Assembly: GCA_036897485.1 (NCBI GenBank)
Contig: JAYMTF010001024.1
Coordinates: 1-27,165, forward strand
DNA: 27,165 bases
Reading direction: 5' to 3'
Origin: Pelargonium nanum
Lineage: Eukaryota > Streptophyta > Magnoliopsida > Geraniales > Geraniaceae
How positions within the stretch are numbered: position 1 is the first letter of the stretch; every line of letters starts with the position of its first letter. Positions 1-9,711 of the stretch are shown here, piece by piece. A model generated the notes under the pieces. It ran no database searches and was not told where the DNA came from. It was given only the letters and a program-made list of their open reading frames with translations. Made by a program: the position numbers and the translations under genes.

Positions 1-2081
1 GAAGATTAGCAATGCAAATATGGTCACAACAACGGATGCAAGAACGGCCTCGCTTGCTTTTGGAATGAACATGTACGGAAAAAGGGGCACCAAACCGCCG
101 AGGATGTAAGCAATGGCAATGGTGAATGCGCTGTGCAGTGCCCTTCTTGGATCTGGCTTCTCCAACCCCAGTTCAAACCTGCAGCACCCATCAGAAAGTT
201 ATATTTTGGGGTCAATGCCCAATAATGAGAACAGTCCAGAAGGGAAAAAGAAATTCAAGCAAAGGAGAAAGGGTTTCTTTCCTAAAAGAAGGTAAAGCAA
301 AATAGAAAGTGAAGCAAAGATTGTGATCTTTCTCAAAGACTCATAATGAGCACGACCACATTTCCAATTATTCTTCCAAGTGCAGTAAGCAAGTGGACTC
401 AGGCCCACCATGGCTTTGTCTGCATTTGAAAAAGCAGAATCGCCGTCTGGGTTCATTTAGTGGGGGGTGCTGTAGCTTGCTGAAACTGTTAACCGAGACC
501 TAAGTGCTTGTCTAGTTCATATGCCCACTTCTAAGGTTTCCTAGATGCGGTAATGTTTAGTGGCTAATATTTTGAATTTCTGAAGTTAACATTCGACAAA
601 ACAAGTTTTAGATGTTTTCAAGGAGTTTATGGATTCATTCCAAGTTGTTTTATCCAAAAATGTGTGCAAGTGCTTGGTTACATCAGACATGATCCAAACC
701 TTTGGTTATTGTTGACAGTGAGACTTTTGTTGTTTTCCTAAATACACAAAGAAACTGCTCTAGGCACAATTCTATTAGAATTTAGAAATAGATTTTCATT
801 CCCTCTCTTATGACAATTACATCAAGTAGATCTCAGCAAAAAGACTTGTGCATCAAATAAGCAACAACTTACTAAACCAAATGAAAGTTCTCATTCTAAA
901 TAAGATGGTTGTTTATGTCATGAATAGCACATTCTAAGCATAATTAAAGACAAAATAAGTGATACTTAGTTGATTTCATGACCATTTTTCCACTCTCGAT
1001 TTCATTTCGGTTCCAATTCCAAATATACAGACAATGAGAGAGATACACTTACTTCATCATGAAATCAAGCCAGGCTTGGGGATTTTTCCTGAGAGCATTA
1101 ACCACAGGAGTGTACTCATGAGGCTCTCCCCCATCCTCAGCCAATATCTCCGCCACCTCTGCAGCCTCTGCATTTTACACCAAAAATTTATCACCTTCTA
1201 CACATAAATCCATGCTTCCAACCCACGCCACAATATTCCGAGGAGTATCAATAAATACAAAAGTTATTGTTAAAAAATCATAGTATTTGTTTAAGAATAG
1301 GATCAATCAAACAAGACATGTAAAAATTGGGAACCTGTATCTGGAACGCTGATGATCTCTTCTTGCTCCCTTTGCAGTTCCCTCGAGTAGTGATCGGCTT
1401 CACTTTTTGCAGCAAGGTATCTGCATACACGATTACCATTGAAATTCAGATTCACTGCACTTTACTTTTACATCTAGATCTCGTTTCGTGTCAGAAAACT
1501 AATTCATCGTTTCAACATATCGGATTTGGCTCAATTTTTACAAAAAACAGAAACTAAAATCCAAAGTAGCAGACCTACCCCCAATAACATCGCATATTCA
1601 TGAATAATCATTTTGAATTAACTAAATTAAGATAATAGAGAATCATTATCAAATGAACAAAAAAAAATCTCAGTCGTTCAGATCAGCTTGAATTTCGAAT
1701 TTAATTTATCTCATGTTGACATGGTTTCTAGAAGAGTCCTTCTCAGACGCATGAAAAACACGCAAAATTCAACGAGCAATTTTATTTTTATATTCAATTT
1801 CAAATCGATCAGGAAGTGCAAGCCAAATAGCGAGTGAGTGTGTGTAAACATGTAAAGTACCCGCCGAGTCCCATGGAGATAGCGCCGGCGGCGACCTCGG
1901 CGATGCCGGCGGTGAGGACGATGGAGGAAGTGGCATTGGCGCCGGATAATCCGGCGGCGAGAGCAAAAGGGACGGTGAGGCCATCGGAGACGCCGATGAT
2001 GATGTCTCGGACAATCTCGCCGGCGGTGAAGTGCTTCTCCGTGTGCTTCTGTAGAAGCAGTTTCTGAGATTCTGCGGCCAT
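1..2081 (-). CDS. VIT1: Vacuolar iron transporter VIT1-type, copy 1 (3' end cut by window edge)
   Basis: This gene encodes a CCC1/VIT1-family carrier that moves Fe2+ (and Mn2+) from cytosol into the vacuole in exchange for protons. Exons read on the minus strand are 2081-1861, 1420-1335, 1167-1053 and 178-1, all with GT-AG introns and matching phases. Exactly 200 codons are present, and about 50 C-terminal residues of a roughly 250-residue family lie beyond position 1. The start MAAESQKLLL directly precedes the conserved EKHFTAGEIVRDIIIGVSDG block; an open 37-codon upstream extension has no family likeness and is probably 5' UTR. Numbering transfers from the Eucalyptus VIT1 structure (from memory) with a constant offset of 10. 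Transport-path residues D33, E62 and M70 are present, as are cytoplasmic metal-binding E92, E95, E103, E106, M139, M140 and E143. A functional iron transporter is the natural reading. A similar gene lies at 14835-15879. Confidence 0.93.
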
Positions 2082-2243
2082 TGGAGATACTTTTATCAGT
2101 AAAGTGAGATTCACGCAGAGAAGCGAGAAATGCGGAGGAGAAAGCGAAGAGGAAGGAGCGGGTTGTTGATAAATTTTGGTGTCGCTATGCACATAAGTTA
2201 GTGACCATCTCTCCTTCTATGATATTGTGCTGCGCAGATTCCC

Positions 2244-2253
2244 TATTTATATA
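2244..2253 (-). promoter_or_regulatory. TATA box of VIT copy 1
   Basis: The minus strand reads TATATAAATA here, about 165 bases upstream of the ATG at 2081. It is a good plant TATA consensus and would place transcription start near 2210. The start site itself is inferred, not seen. Confidence 0.6.
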
Positions 2254-2585
2254 AGAAAAATGTTATTTGTTTCCCAAATTTGTATAAATTTTATTGTATA
2301 TGTGGCAAATACTATTTTTTATTTTTATAATATAAAGTTTAAACGAATAATAATCTGACACATATAACACTATTATCCTCCCATGAATTTTTTGCGCTGA
2401 GCGTCCGGTTTATAACACATAATGTGTACTTGGCTAATTATAATTCGTCCAACTCATCATCAAAATATATGATGTGTCATATCTAACTAATTGACACATC
2501 ATTTTGTACTAAGATTTTTGTACAAAATTTTGTACATATAGTATTACTCTTTATATAATAAAAGAAAAATGCTAAATGTACAAAA
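2254..2585. repeat. Palindrome-rich AT repeat, possible unclassified MITE upstream of VIT copy 1
   Basis: The stretch holds several nested inverted repeats. GATGTGTCA at 2471-2479 pairs perfectly with TGACACATC at 2492-2500. GTACAAAATTTTGTAC at 2520-2535 is a perfect palindrome. The arm at 2528-2551 pairs with 2562-2585 at about 20 of 24 positions around a 10-base loop. The left part (2254 on) loosely resembles the inverted right end, as a decayed MITE would. No clear target-site duplication was found, so the outer limits are uncertain. It starts right next to the TATA box of VIT copy 1. A poly-A run follows at 2582-2596. Confidence 0.35.
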
Positions 2586-2596
2586 AAAAAAAAAAA

Positions 2597-3020
2597 ATTT
2601 ATGGTTTTCTCTCTTCATCTTACATATATTCATTTTTTAAATAAATTTTTGAAACAAAAATAACTGTTCTGGTTTTTAAACTGATCATTGTTTTTTTCTT
2701 TTTCCGGTTATTTTATTATTATGAGTTCTTTTGTAGTTATCTAAAGCTAAGGCTGAAGGTAGAGCATATCTTATTTCGGGGGATATGTGTTGTATTGGGA
2801 AGGTAATGTTTAGATATTTTATCACCACTTTTGATAATTTACTTACTTTTTTTGGTAAATAATGCTACCTCTTAAGAAATTAATTTATAGTTTGACCAAT
2901 TTAACACTGATTGGTTGTTCATTTAATAATTTTGTAATTCAATTTTTAGAAACATAAATGTTAAATATTTTTTTTTAGAGAAAGACAATACTATAAATCA
3001 ATTCAAGGAATATTCTCATC
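2597..3020. other. AT-rich intergenic DNA
   Basis: No coding or RNA feature was recognised here. The stretch is AT-rich with homopolymer runs and separates the VIT copy 1 promoter repeat from the retroelement remnant. Confidence 0.5.
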
Positions 3021-3388
3021 CTAAGAATCCGGACATGACAAGAAAAGAAAAAAAAGAGAGTAGCTAGCTAATGTGTGAGCCATCCCATTCGCGTATCTCT
3101 TCACAAACTGACAAATAGAACTAGAAAATAAAGTCATAATAGACACACAATCATCAATAAGGATGCCAGAATAACTCGAGTCTTTGCTATGCGACACAAT
3201 ACTCGATACCACCTCTTGAGCATCAAGTTCGAAAACAACTGGATCCTATTTCCTACTCAAACCCACTCCAATGTTGCACCGCCAACACGAGCTTCAACCA
3301 ACCCACTCACGCAACGGTCACTCCACACCTTGTAGCCACCTTCGACACATCTCCCATCGCTACCCCTAGCAACCCAACCACCATCAAC
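3021..3388 (-). pseudogene. Broken retroelement RNase H-like (RVT_3) domain fragment
   Basis: On the minus strand, two frames together resemble the plant RNase H-like domain found at the end of LINE-type retroelement polyproteins. The upstream part (3388 downward) starts VDGGWVARGSDGRCVEGG and continues to VSGLVEARVGG, recalling the first catalytic-Asp and the Glu segments. The downstream part reads VFELDAQEVVSSI, then LIDDCVSIM, and ends FVKRYANGMAHTLAS, recalling the second catalytic Asp and the N-x-x-AH-x-L-A segment. It is broken: the upstream frame ends in a TGA, a frame change is needed, and the downstream frame has a TAG at 3248-3246 where family members probably have Trp. The last stop is at 3023-3021. 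No reverse transcriptase or endonuclease was recognised nearby, so this is a short, dead remnant. A decayed host gene with the same fold is possible. Confidence 0.6.
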
Positions 3389-4600
3389 CTTTCCGTATGC
3401 TTCACGAAAATAGAGATGATAACTAAATACTTTTAAATGTAACTAATAGACGCATTTAATTTATTTATTTTTAGAGTAATTTAATTTTTAATTGGAAATC
3501 ATGTTTATCAACTACCCACTTTCACCAAAGCAAATTGAGACATGTGGTTAAATCATTTCAGATTTCTTTTGAGATCTAGGGTTCGAGTTTTATGTGTTGA
3601 CGGCATAGTATGAGTTATTTGAGTTTATAGGTGAAAGTTGTCTATTATTGTGTAGCTCAACTGATTAAAAGAAAAAAATTCACTCACTTTCCTGCCTTAA
3701 AAGAAAATAAAAAAATAAACTCACTTTCCTCAATAAAATTGCACAATATGTACGATTTTCTTTCTATTTCTTTGTCATTAAAAAATAATGTTAACTTGTT
3801 ACAAAATTAATGAAAGTGTCAATACTTATACAAACTTTCATCTAAGTTGGCTTGAACCCTCAAATTTAAAGCCTTTGAGTTATGTGTACCACAAATATGA
3901 TAGATGAAGACAATAGGTTTTGTAATTTAGAAAGGATCAAGCTCTGAAAAGATCTTTTCCAGCACATAGAGTAGCTATGGGAATGAGCTAAACATTAATT
4001 TATTTTTTAGATAGATGGTGGGGTAAAAAAGAAATTTTAGAGTCCACTCTAAATCTTCTAAACAGATTTGAGGACTTCTTCAATGTCAGCGTATCTACTC
4101 TCTCTCTCTCTCTCTTCACACTGTGTTTTTAAAATGTTATTTTTTTGATAAGCATGTCTCTTTAGAATTACACGTAGAATTTTTTAAAACGACTTGTGAT
4201 TTATATTTTATAGGAGAACATTCTTGCTTTCACATTCGCGATAGTTTTCTAAACACATATCTGGATCTCCGCTTAATGGTGTACTACCTTGTTCATGTTC
4301 TAAGATCCCAAGAGTATATAAGGTCTCAAGTTTGTTGTTCCACACCCTCCAAGACTAGGCTTTTAGCTACCTTCAAAATTATAGCATTTTCAAGACTATT
4401 ATGTTAACACGTGAACAAAACGATAAGTCGACAACACATCAGTATTGCCAATGAGTACTGCTTTGGAAAAAGAGCTTACAATTAAGTGACAAGCGAATGG
4501 TTTGTTTGTAGCTTGTCCCATTTCAAAAGTCATTATGTCCTACTAATTAGTAAGTAGTAACTGGCTAACTGCATAACATTCTTATTTCGTAAAATTTTCA
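3389..4600. other. Intergenic DNA between retroelement remnant and MAK16 promoter
   Basis: No gene was recognised. The stretch is AT-rich with a perfect (CT)n tract at 4098-4115. A 94-codon open frame at 4123-4407 begins at GTG, resembles nothing I know, and is not called. Confidence 0.5.
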
Positions 4601-4604
4601 AATG

Positions 4605-4698
4605 AGCCCAATCACAACGAAGTCCAAAGCAAAAGCCCAATGAAGAAGCCCAAAATACATCTTCGTTTATTACCAGAAACTACGAAAGAAACCCTAAT
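4605..4698 (+). promoter_or_regulatory. MAK16 promoter: three site II elements and a telo-box
   Basis: AGCCCA (the reverse complement of the site II core TGGGCT) occurs at 4605-4610, 4634-4639 and 4647-4652. A telo-box AAACCCTAA follows at 4689-4697. Plant ribosomal-protein and ribosome-biogenesis genes typically combine TCP-bound site II motifs with a telo-box close to transcription start. I see no obvious TATA box, which fits this promoter class. The start codon is at 4804, so the telo-box may sit at or just upstream of the transcription start. Confidence 0.6.
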
Positions 4699-4803
4699 TG
4701 TCTCTACATCTCGCAAGTCGCTAGCTTCATCATTGGTTATACTGAGGGTTTTAGGTTAAACCCCGAAGAAGAAAGACTAGCAGGTCTGTGAGAACTTCCG
4801 AAA

Positions 4804-7800
4804 ATGCAACACGATGAGGTCATATGGCAGGTTATCAGACACAATCACTGCAGTTTCATGGCCAAGTAAGGCCCTCTCGAGCTCAATTTCTGTACGCTGA
4901 TTTTTGGGTTTTTTTTTGTTGTTTTATTTTTCAAATTTTGATACGAGTTGTTGGTTTTGCAGAATCACGACTGGAAAATTCTGCAGAAACCCATACAATG
5001 TGACTGGGATTTGTAATAGGAGCTCTTGCCCTCTTGCCAACAGTCGATATGCCACCATTCGCGACCATGACGGTATCTTTTCAGTCATATGTCTTCGTTT
5101 TTGTTTTATGATTGATTTAGCGTTCATGTTGTTTTGTGGAATTAGCTCATTGAATTCTTGTACATACTTAGCTAATTGGCAAGCTGGTTCATCTTGTTGA
5201 GCTCCCATGTTGTTAATGCTTTTAGAACTTTGGAAGTGGATTCTATGTAGAGGTACCTTAAATGTTAAGGCTTTTGTGTTGTCGAATATCGATCTATCAG
5301 TAAACAACATAAGATTAGGCTTCGAATAACGACATTTTTGTTTTAATTCCCCGTCTATAAAATTTGTAGCCTATGCACTCAGTTAATGATACATACACTT
5401 TTTCTTTCTCTGTTTGAAAATTTGACTGGCCGACAAAAGTTTTCTGATTGTACCAATCCAAAATAAAATAATTTGTATGCTTTTGTATAAAATTACTCTT
5501 TTTTTTTATACATATCATTGATTGGTAGTTCATGCATAAATTGTCACGGTGTAATTTGCTTGTTTGTCTTGTTTCCTGCAGGAGTCTTCTATTTATATAT
5601 GAAAACTATAGAAAGGGCGCACAAACCGAATGAGCTATGGGAAAGAGTTAAGTTGCCTAGAAACTATGAGAAGGCCCTTGAAATCATTGACAAAAATATG
5701 GTACTGAAAGTCATTTCTATCTTTGGCAATTTTTTTCTATTGTATTATATAGCTTGTGTTCTCGAAGTTGTTAATGTGCATTTCGTTTCTAATTTGCAGA
5801 TGTATTGGCCTAAGCTTCTTGTACACAAAACAAAGCAACGTTTAACCAAGATGACTCAAATGAGGATACGTATGAGGAAGCTTGCTCTTAAAACAAGGTT
5901 AACAATCTTCTCTTCTTCCTATTGTAAACATTAGCCTACGTGGCGATTAATGCTACTCCATCCATCCCAAAATAATTGGCCACTTTCCATTATTTGGGAA
6001 GATTAAGAAGAGTTAGAGTCAAGTTTTCCCACTTGTACCCCATGTGATCGTGTTGTAATAAACTCAAGGGGTTTTAACTAACTTATCTTAAGTATATTGT
6101 TGGTAATTCATGCATAACAAACTAACCAAAATAGAAAGTGACACTTATTTTGGGACAAAATTTTCAGTGAACATGGGCAATTATTTTGTGACGGAGGGGG
6201 TATAAATTTTGCTTATCTCAATTGTTTACTTCTGGTTGTCCATACAATTGGAAAATTCATGGATACATGTGAGTTATTTCTCATAAGTGAATATGATAGA
6301 AACCGAAGGAGCCCCTTGAGTTAGTATGTGTTATGAAGTCAAGTAGAAAATCTTGCCGACTCTTTTTATTTCCTTAATGCATGCAAGCTTTCCTTTCAAG
6401 CTAGAGGTATGTTTGAACCTAACACTGGATAGGAGATCAAGCGTAACTTAAATATTGTATGAAAGAAGAAATAGGCACTTAGTGTGGCCCTGTGATTCAT
6501 AGTCAGGGAACAGTTCTCTTCATCACTACTATGCCTCAATAAGAGCTATTGATTATGACTTTGCTATCTTTGACGTAGTTAAAAACTTTGAAAGAATTTT
6601 GCTGTATTAGTGCTTGTGTTGTGGTAGTATAGTTGCTAGGAGGCTTTTTGATAGGTGGAAATTTTTTACGGATTCTCTAATATGCAATGTAAATTGTAGA
6701 AACTTAAAGCCTTCAGGGTATACTTTGGAAGTGATAGTAATATCTATCCACTTCAATATTTTTTTAATAGTGTAGAGGTGTATTTTTAACCTTCTTGATT
6801 AATTAGTTGTTTCCCATTTTGTCATATTTTTTAACTCTTAAAGTGTTCTATGCTGATATACAGGGAGAAGATAATGACTATACCGAGGAAGGAGATAAAG
6901 AGAGAGGCTAGAAGAGAAGAAAAGGCTGAAAAGGCAGCCGTACTGGATAAGGTTATATTTCATTGTCATGATGAACTAATGCTCTAAATAAAATTATACC
7001 TTAGTGATTAAAATTTGATGGTGAATATTTATTTATTTATTTTTGGCAGAGTATTGAGAAAGAATTACTTGAGCGACTTAAAAAAGGAGTTTATGGTGAG
7101 ATATACAACTATCCTCTTGACAAATACAACGAAATTCTAGATAAGGAAGGGCTGCAGGCTGCCAGTGAAGATGAAGAGGAGGTATTTTGTGATAGTCTTG
7201 TGATCTTTCTTTTTGGAGCAAAGTTCTTTGTTTATCTGCATGTGTGAAGTATCTTTTGCTAATTTAACTTGTTTGGATGTATCACTCAATTGCACATTAA
7301 ATGCTTGTCTTACGTGCTTTGGAATTGCAGGAACCTGAGATTGAATACGTGGAGGGCTATGAAGGGCTTGAAGAGGAAGATGATATGGAAGATTTTGCTG
7401 GCCTAGATATTGACGAGTCTCTTCCGGATGATGATGATGGTAAACTATATCAAGATCTATTGTCTTGGATATTTTTAATTTATTTTGGATTTTGTCTAAT
7501 TTTATATATACAAATCTATCTTCTGATTTAGAATTATGAAATATGAGTGCGATAGAACTCCAAGATTTCTTTTATATGTCCCAATTATTTGGATTGTCCT
7601 TTAGCTTTGTAATTAAAAGGTCATCATTGAAATTAGCGAATATAATGCCACACATGCACTAAGTATATGGTTATTTGGATTCAAATGTTGATAGTGATGA
7701 TATTGCAGATGAGGTGGATGATGATGATGATGAGGAGGAGGCGGTAGCCATTGATCGCAAGAGAGGTAGAAAAGAATCTGCCTTTGCTCTAAAGAAGCTT

Positions 7801-8111
7801 GATAAAGATGAACGTGCTGCCAAATCGAAAAAGAAACCTAGGGTACTTGTTGAGGTAAGCTTTTTACAGCACATCTTGTTACCTCTAGCCATTTAATGAG
7901 TAGAAGTATTGAAACACCATGCTATTATATGTCGGTGTACGCATCTGCTAATTAACAAGTCTACTGGGATAGCAACACACTCGTATGGATGTTGGGTATT
8001 AATTGTATGCTCTCCATATCTACTTGCCGATTGAAAAATAATCTTGAGCTCATGTAATCATTTCAGGTTGAGAAAGAAGATGCCGATGAAAGACAAAGGG
8101 CAGTTTATTGA
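4804..8111 (+). CDS. MAK16: MAK16 homologue, nucleolar 60S ribosome-biogenesis factor
   Basis: MAK16 acts in the nucleolus during early maturation of the large ribosomal subunit and 25S rRNA. The coding exons are 4804-4865, 4963-5072, 5582-5700, 5800-5897, 6864-6951, 7050-7181, 7331-7439, 7709-7854 and 8067-8111, giving 302 residues, the usual family length. The start [18 protein letters not shown] and the block [18 protein letters not shown] (about residues 36-53) are diagnostic. C16, C28, C38 and C43 are candidate metal ligands (inference). [20 protein letters not shown] (from about residue 98) and [19 protein letters not shown] (from about residue 161) are also typical. The C-terminal third is strongly acidic, with a GAT-rich run near 7710-7735, followed by basic clusters (RKRGRK, KSKKKPR) likely to serve nuclear or nucleolar import. 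The exon 8 acceptor is the least certain junction. Intron 4 carries a Stowaway-like element. Confidence 0.95.
5956..6200. mobile_element. Stowaway-like MITE (Tc1/mariner type) in MAK16 intron 4
   Basis: The left end CTCCATCCATCCCAAAATAA and the inverted right end CCCCCTCCGTCACAAAATAA are imperfect terminal inverted repeats of the classic Stowaway CTCCCTCCGTCCC type. The element is about 245 bases long, is non-coding, and is flanked by TA at 5954-5955 and 6201-6202, the expected TA target duplication. An inner inverted repeat (CACTTTCC near the left end and its relative GAAAGTG near 6134-6140) adds to the hairpin. It lies wholly inside the intron and leaves both splice sites intact. Confidence 0.8.
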
Positions 8112-9480
8112 GAGCTTGTAGATTCATTGACATGGATTTTTTTATCCATTTCTTGATAGCTGATGTGTAATACACAGAATGAAGAACTAAGATGTAGTGT
8201 ATTATTATGAGGTAGGGCCTTGAAGTTAAGCAAAGATTAATTAGATGGTCCAGTTTTGATTGGGCATAGTTGTTTTCCTTCCCTTGGTGTTTTGTTTTGT
8301 TCCAATATTGAGATGTCAATATTTGGCAACTGTTGGTAATGCTAATTTTCATTGTCATGTTTATCATTTTTAGAAAAAGAACATATGTATAGTCACTTTA
8401 TACATATATTTAGAAAAGTATTTTTTTTTTTGTGATAAATGGAAAGTGGATCTGGACTCAGATCTATACCACATGTGAGATCACATGCTAATAATCATAT
8501 TAAGCACTCCTGCTTTTGTGATGGATCTTTACTGGATATCAACACAATTTTTAATGTATATATTGGTTTCCTTGATTGAATTCTCAATAATCAAGATCTC
8601 TTTATGTCTTAAAATAACATTTATAGATTCAATCTTACCAAGAGTACTGAGAAAATTAATTTAAAACTTTGGTTTCAATCATATAAAATATTCTTTTAGT
8701 TGAAAATATATCATGGAAGTTTGGTTTCAATCTTCATAATCATGATGGGGTTATATATATTGTTAATTAGGTTTAGTTTAGGCTAGTAACCTCTTTAACC
8801 TATCAAATGATTTAATGTGTTCTATATTTGTTTTTTCATTTCTAAAATTGCATCTGAAATTTGAAGAAAATACATATATGAATGTGATGCACAAAAGAAT
8901 TGATTTATAGATTCAATACATGTTTACAATGCGAGAATTTAAATACGTTAAGAATACTTTTGTGTAAAACTCAAGAATTCATGTTCAAGTTAATATGAAT
9001 AACATTAATGTTATATTTGTTTTAAGAAAACGATGTGTTTGAATAATGATTAACTAAATACTTTTTCATAAATTTCAGTCATTCCATTCAGAACTTGTAA
9101 GCGATAGTTGTTGATTACTTAAATGTTTATCCAATTTTTTTTAAAAAAACACCTAGATTATAGATAAATACTTTATACTTATCTTTTTGTAGAATAACAC
9201 AATATATTTTTTTATGACAACTATATCTGACAATGCAGAATTAAATGAGTAAGAACAATTTTTTTTTTTATAATTATAACATGTCCCGGCACTTAGTGAA
9301 GATAACTACTCTATACTTCAAATTAAAAAAATTGATTTAACTTAAAAAATAATTACATCCAATGTAAGACTCATGATCTACTCTATTTTATTTTTCTTCA
9401 AAATAGTAATGTGAAAATACATGAAGATAGTTATGATTAAAAAGAAGAAGATAAAATAGTGAGCAACCTGAGGAGAGAGA
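8112..9480. other. MAK16 3' UTR and AT-rich intergenic DNA
   Basis: The first 200-300 bases are presumably the MAK16 3' UTR. The remainder up to the PIRL leader is strongly AT-rich with T and A runs. I recognise no gene, RNA or mobile element in it. Confidence 0.5.
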
Positions 9481-9711
9481 GTGGAGCGGATGTCAGTGTC
9501 TTCTCAACCTGAATTTGACGCCAACCAACTATCAAAACAAAACAAGCACCCCGTCAATCTCGCTTTGACTAATCATCAATACTATCACTCTTCTCTTCCT
9601 CACTGTCACTGTGGCTGTGCAGAAGAGATGGCTTCTTCTTCTTCTTCATCATCATCTCTTGCTCTCCACTCCATAGTTATTGGCTCCGAATCAGATTCTC
9701 CATCTGCAGAT

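Noticed and set aside
1834-2067. Plus-strand 77-codon frame resembling another plus-strand frame at 15635-15853
   Set aside because: The two look like a conserved protein pair, but both lie exactly antisense to exon 1 of the two VIT genes. The similarity is explained by conservation of the iron transporter on the other strand.
2082-2192. N-terminal extension of VIT copy 1 to an upstream in-frame ATG
   Set aside because: The 37 extra codons do not resemble VIT1 N-termini, and the downstream Met gives the usual family start. They fit better as 5' UTR.
3560-3590. GGGTTCGAG phrase resembling a tRNA T-arm
   Set aside because: No paired T-stem, anticodon arm or acceptor stem can be built around it.
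4123-4407. 94-codon plus-strand frame
   Set aside because: It starts at GTG, has no recognised motif, and lies in AT-rich intergenic DNA just before the MAK16 promoter.
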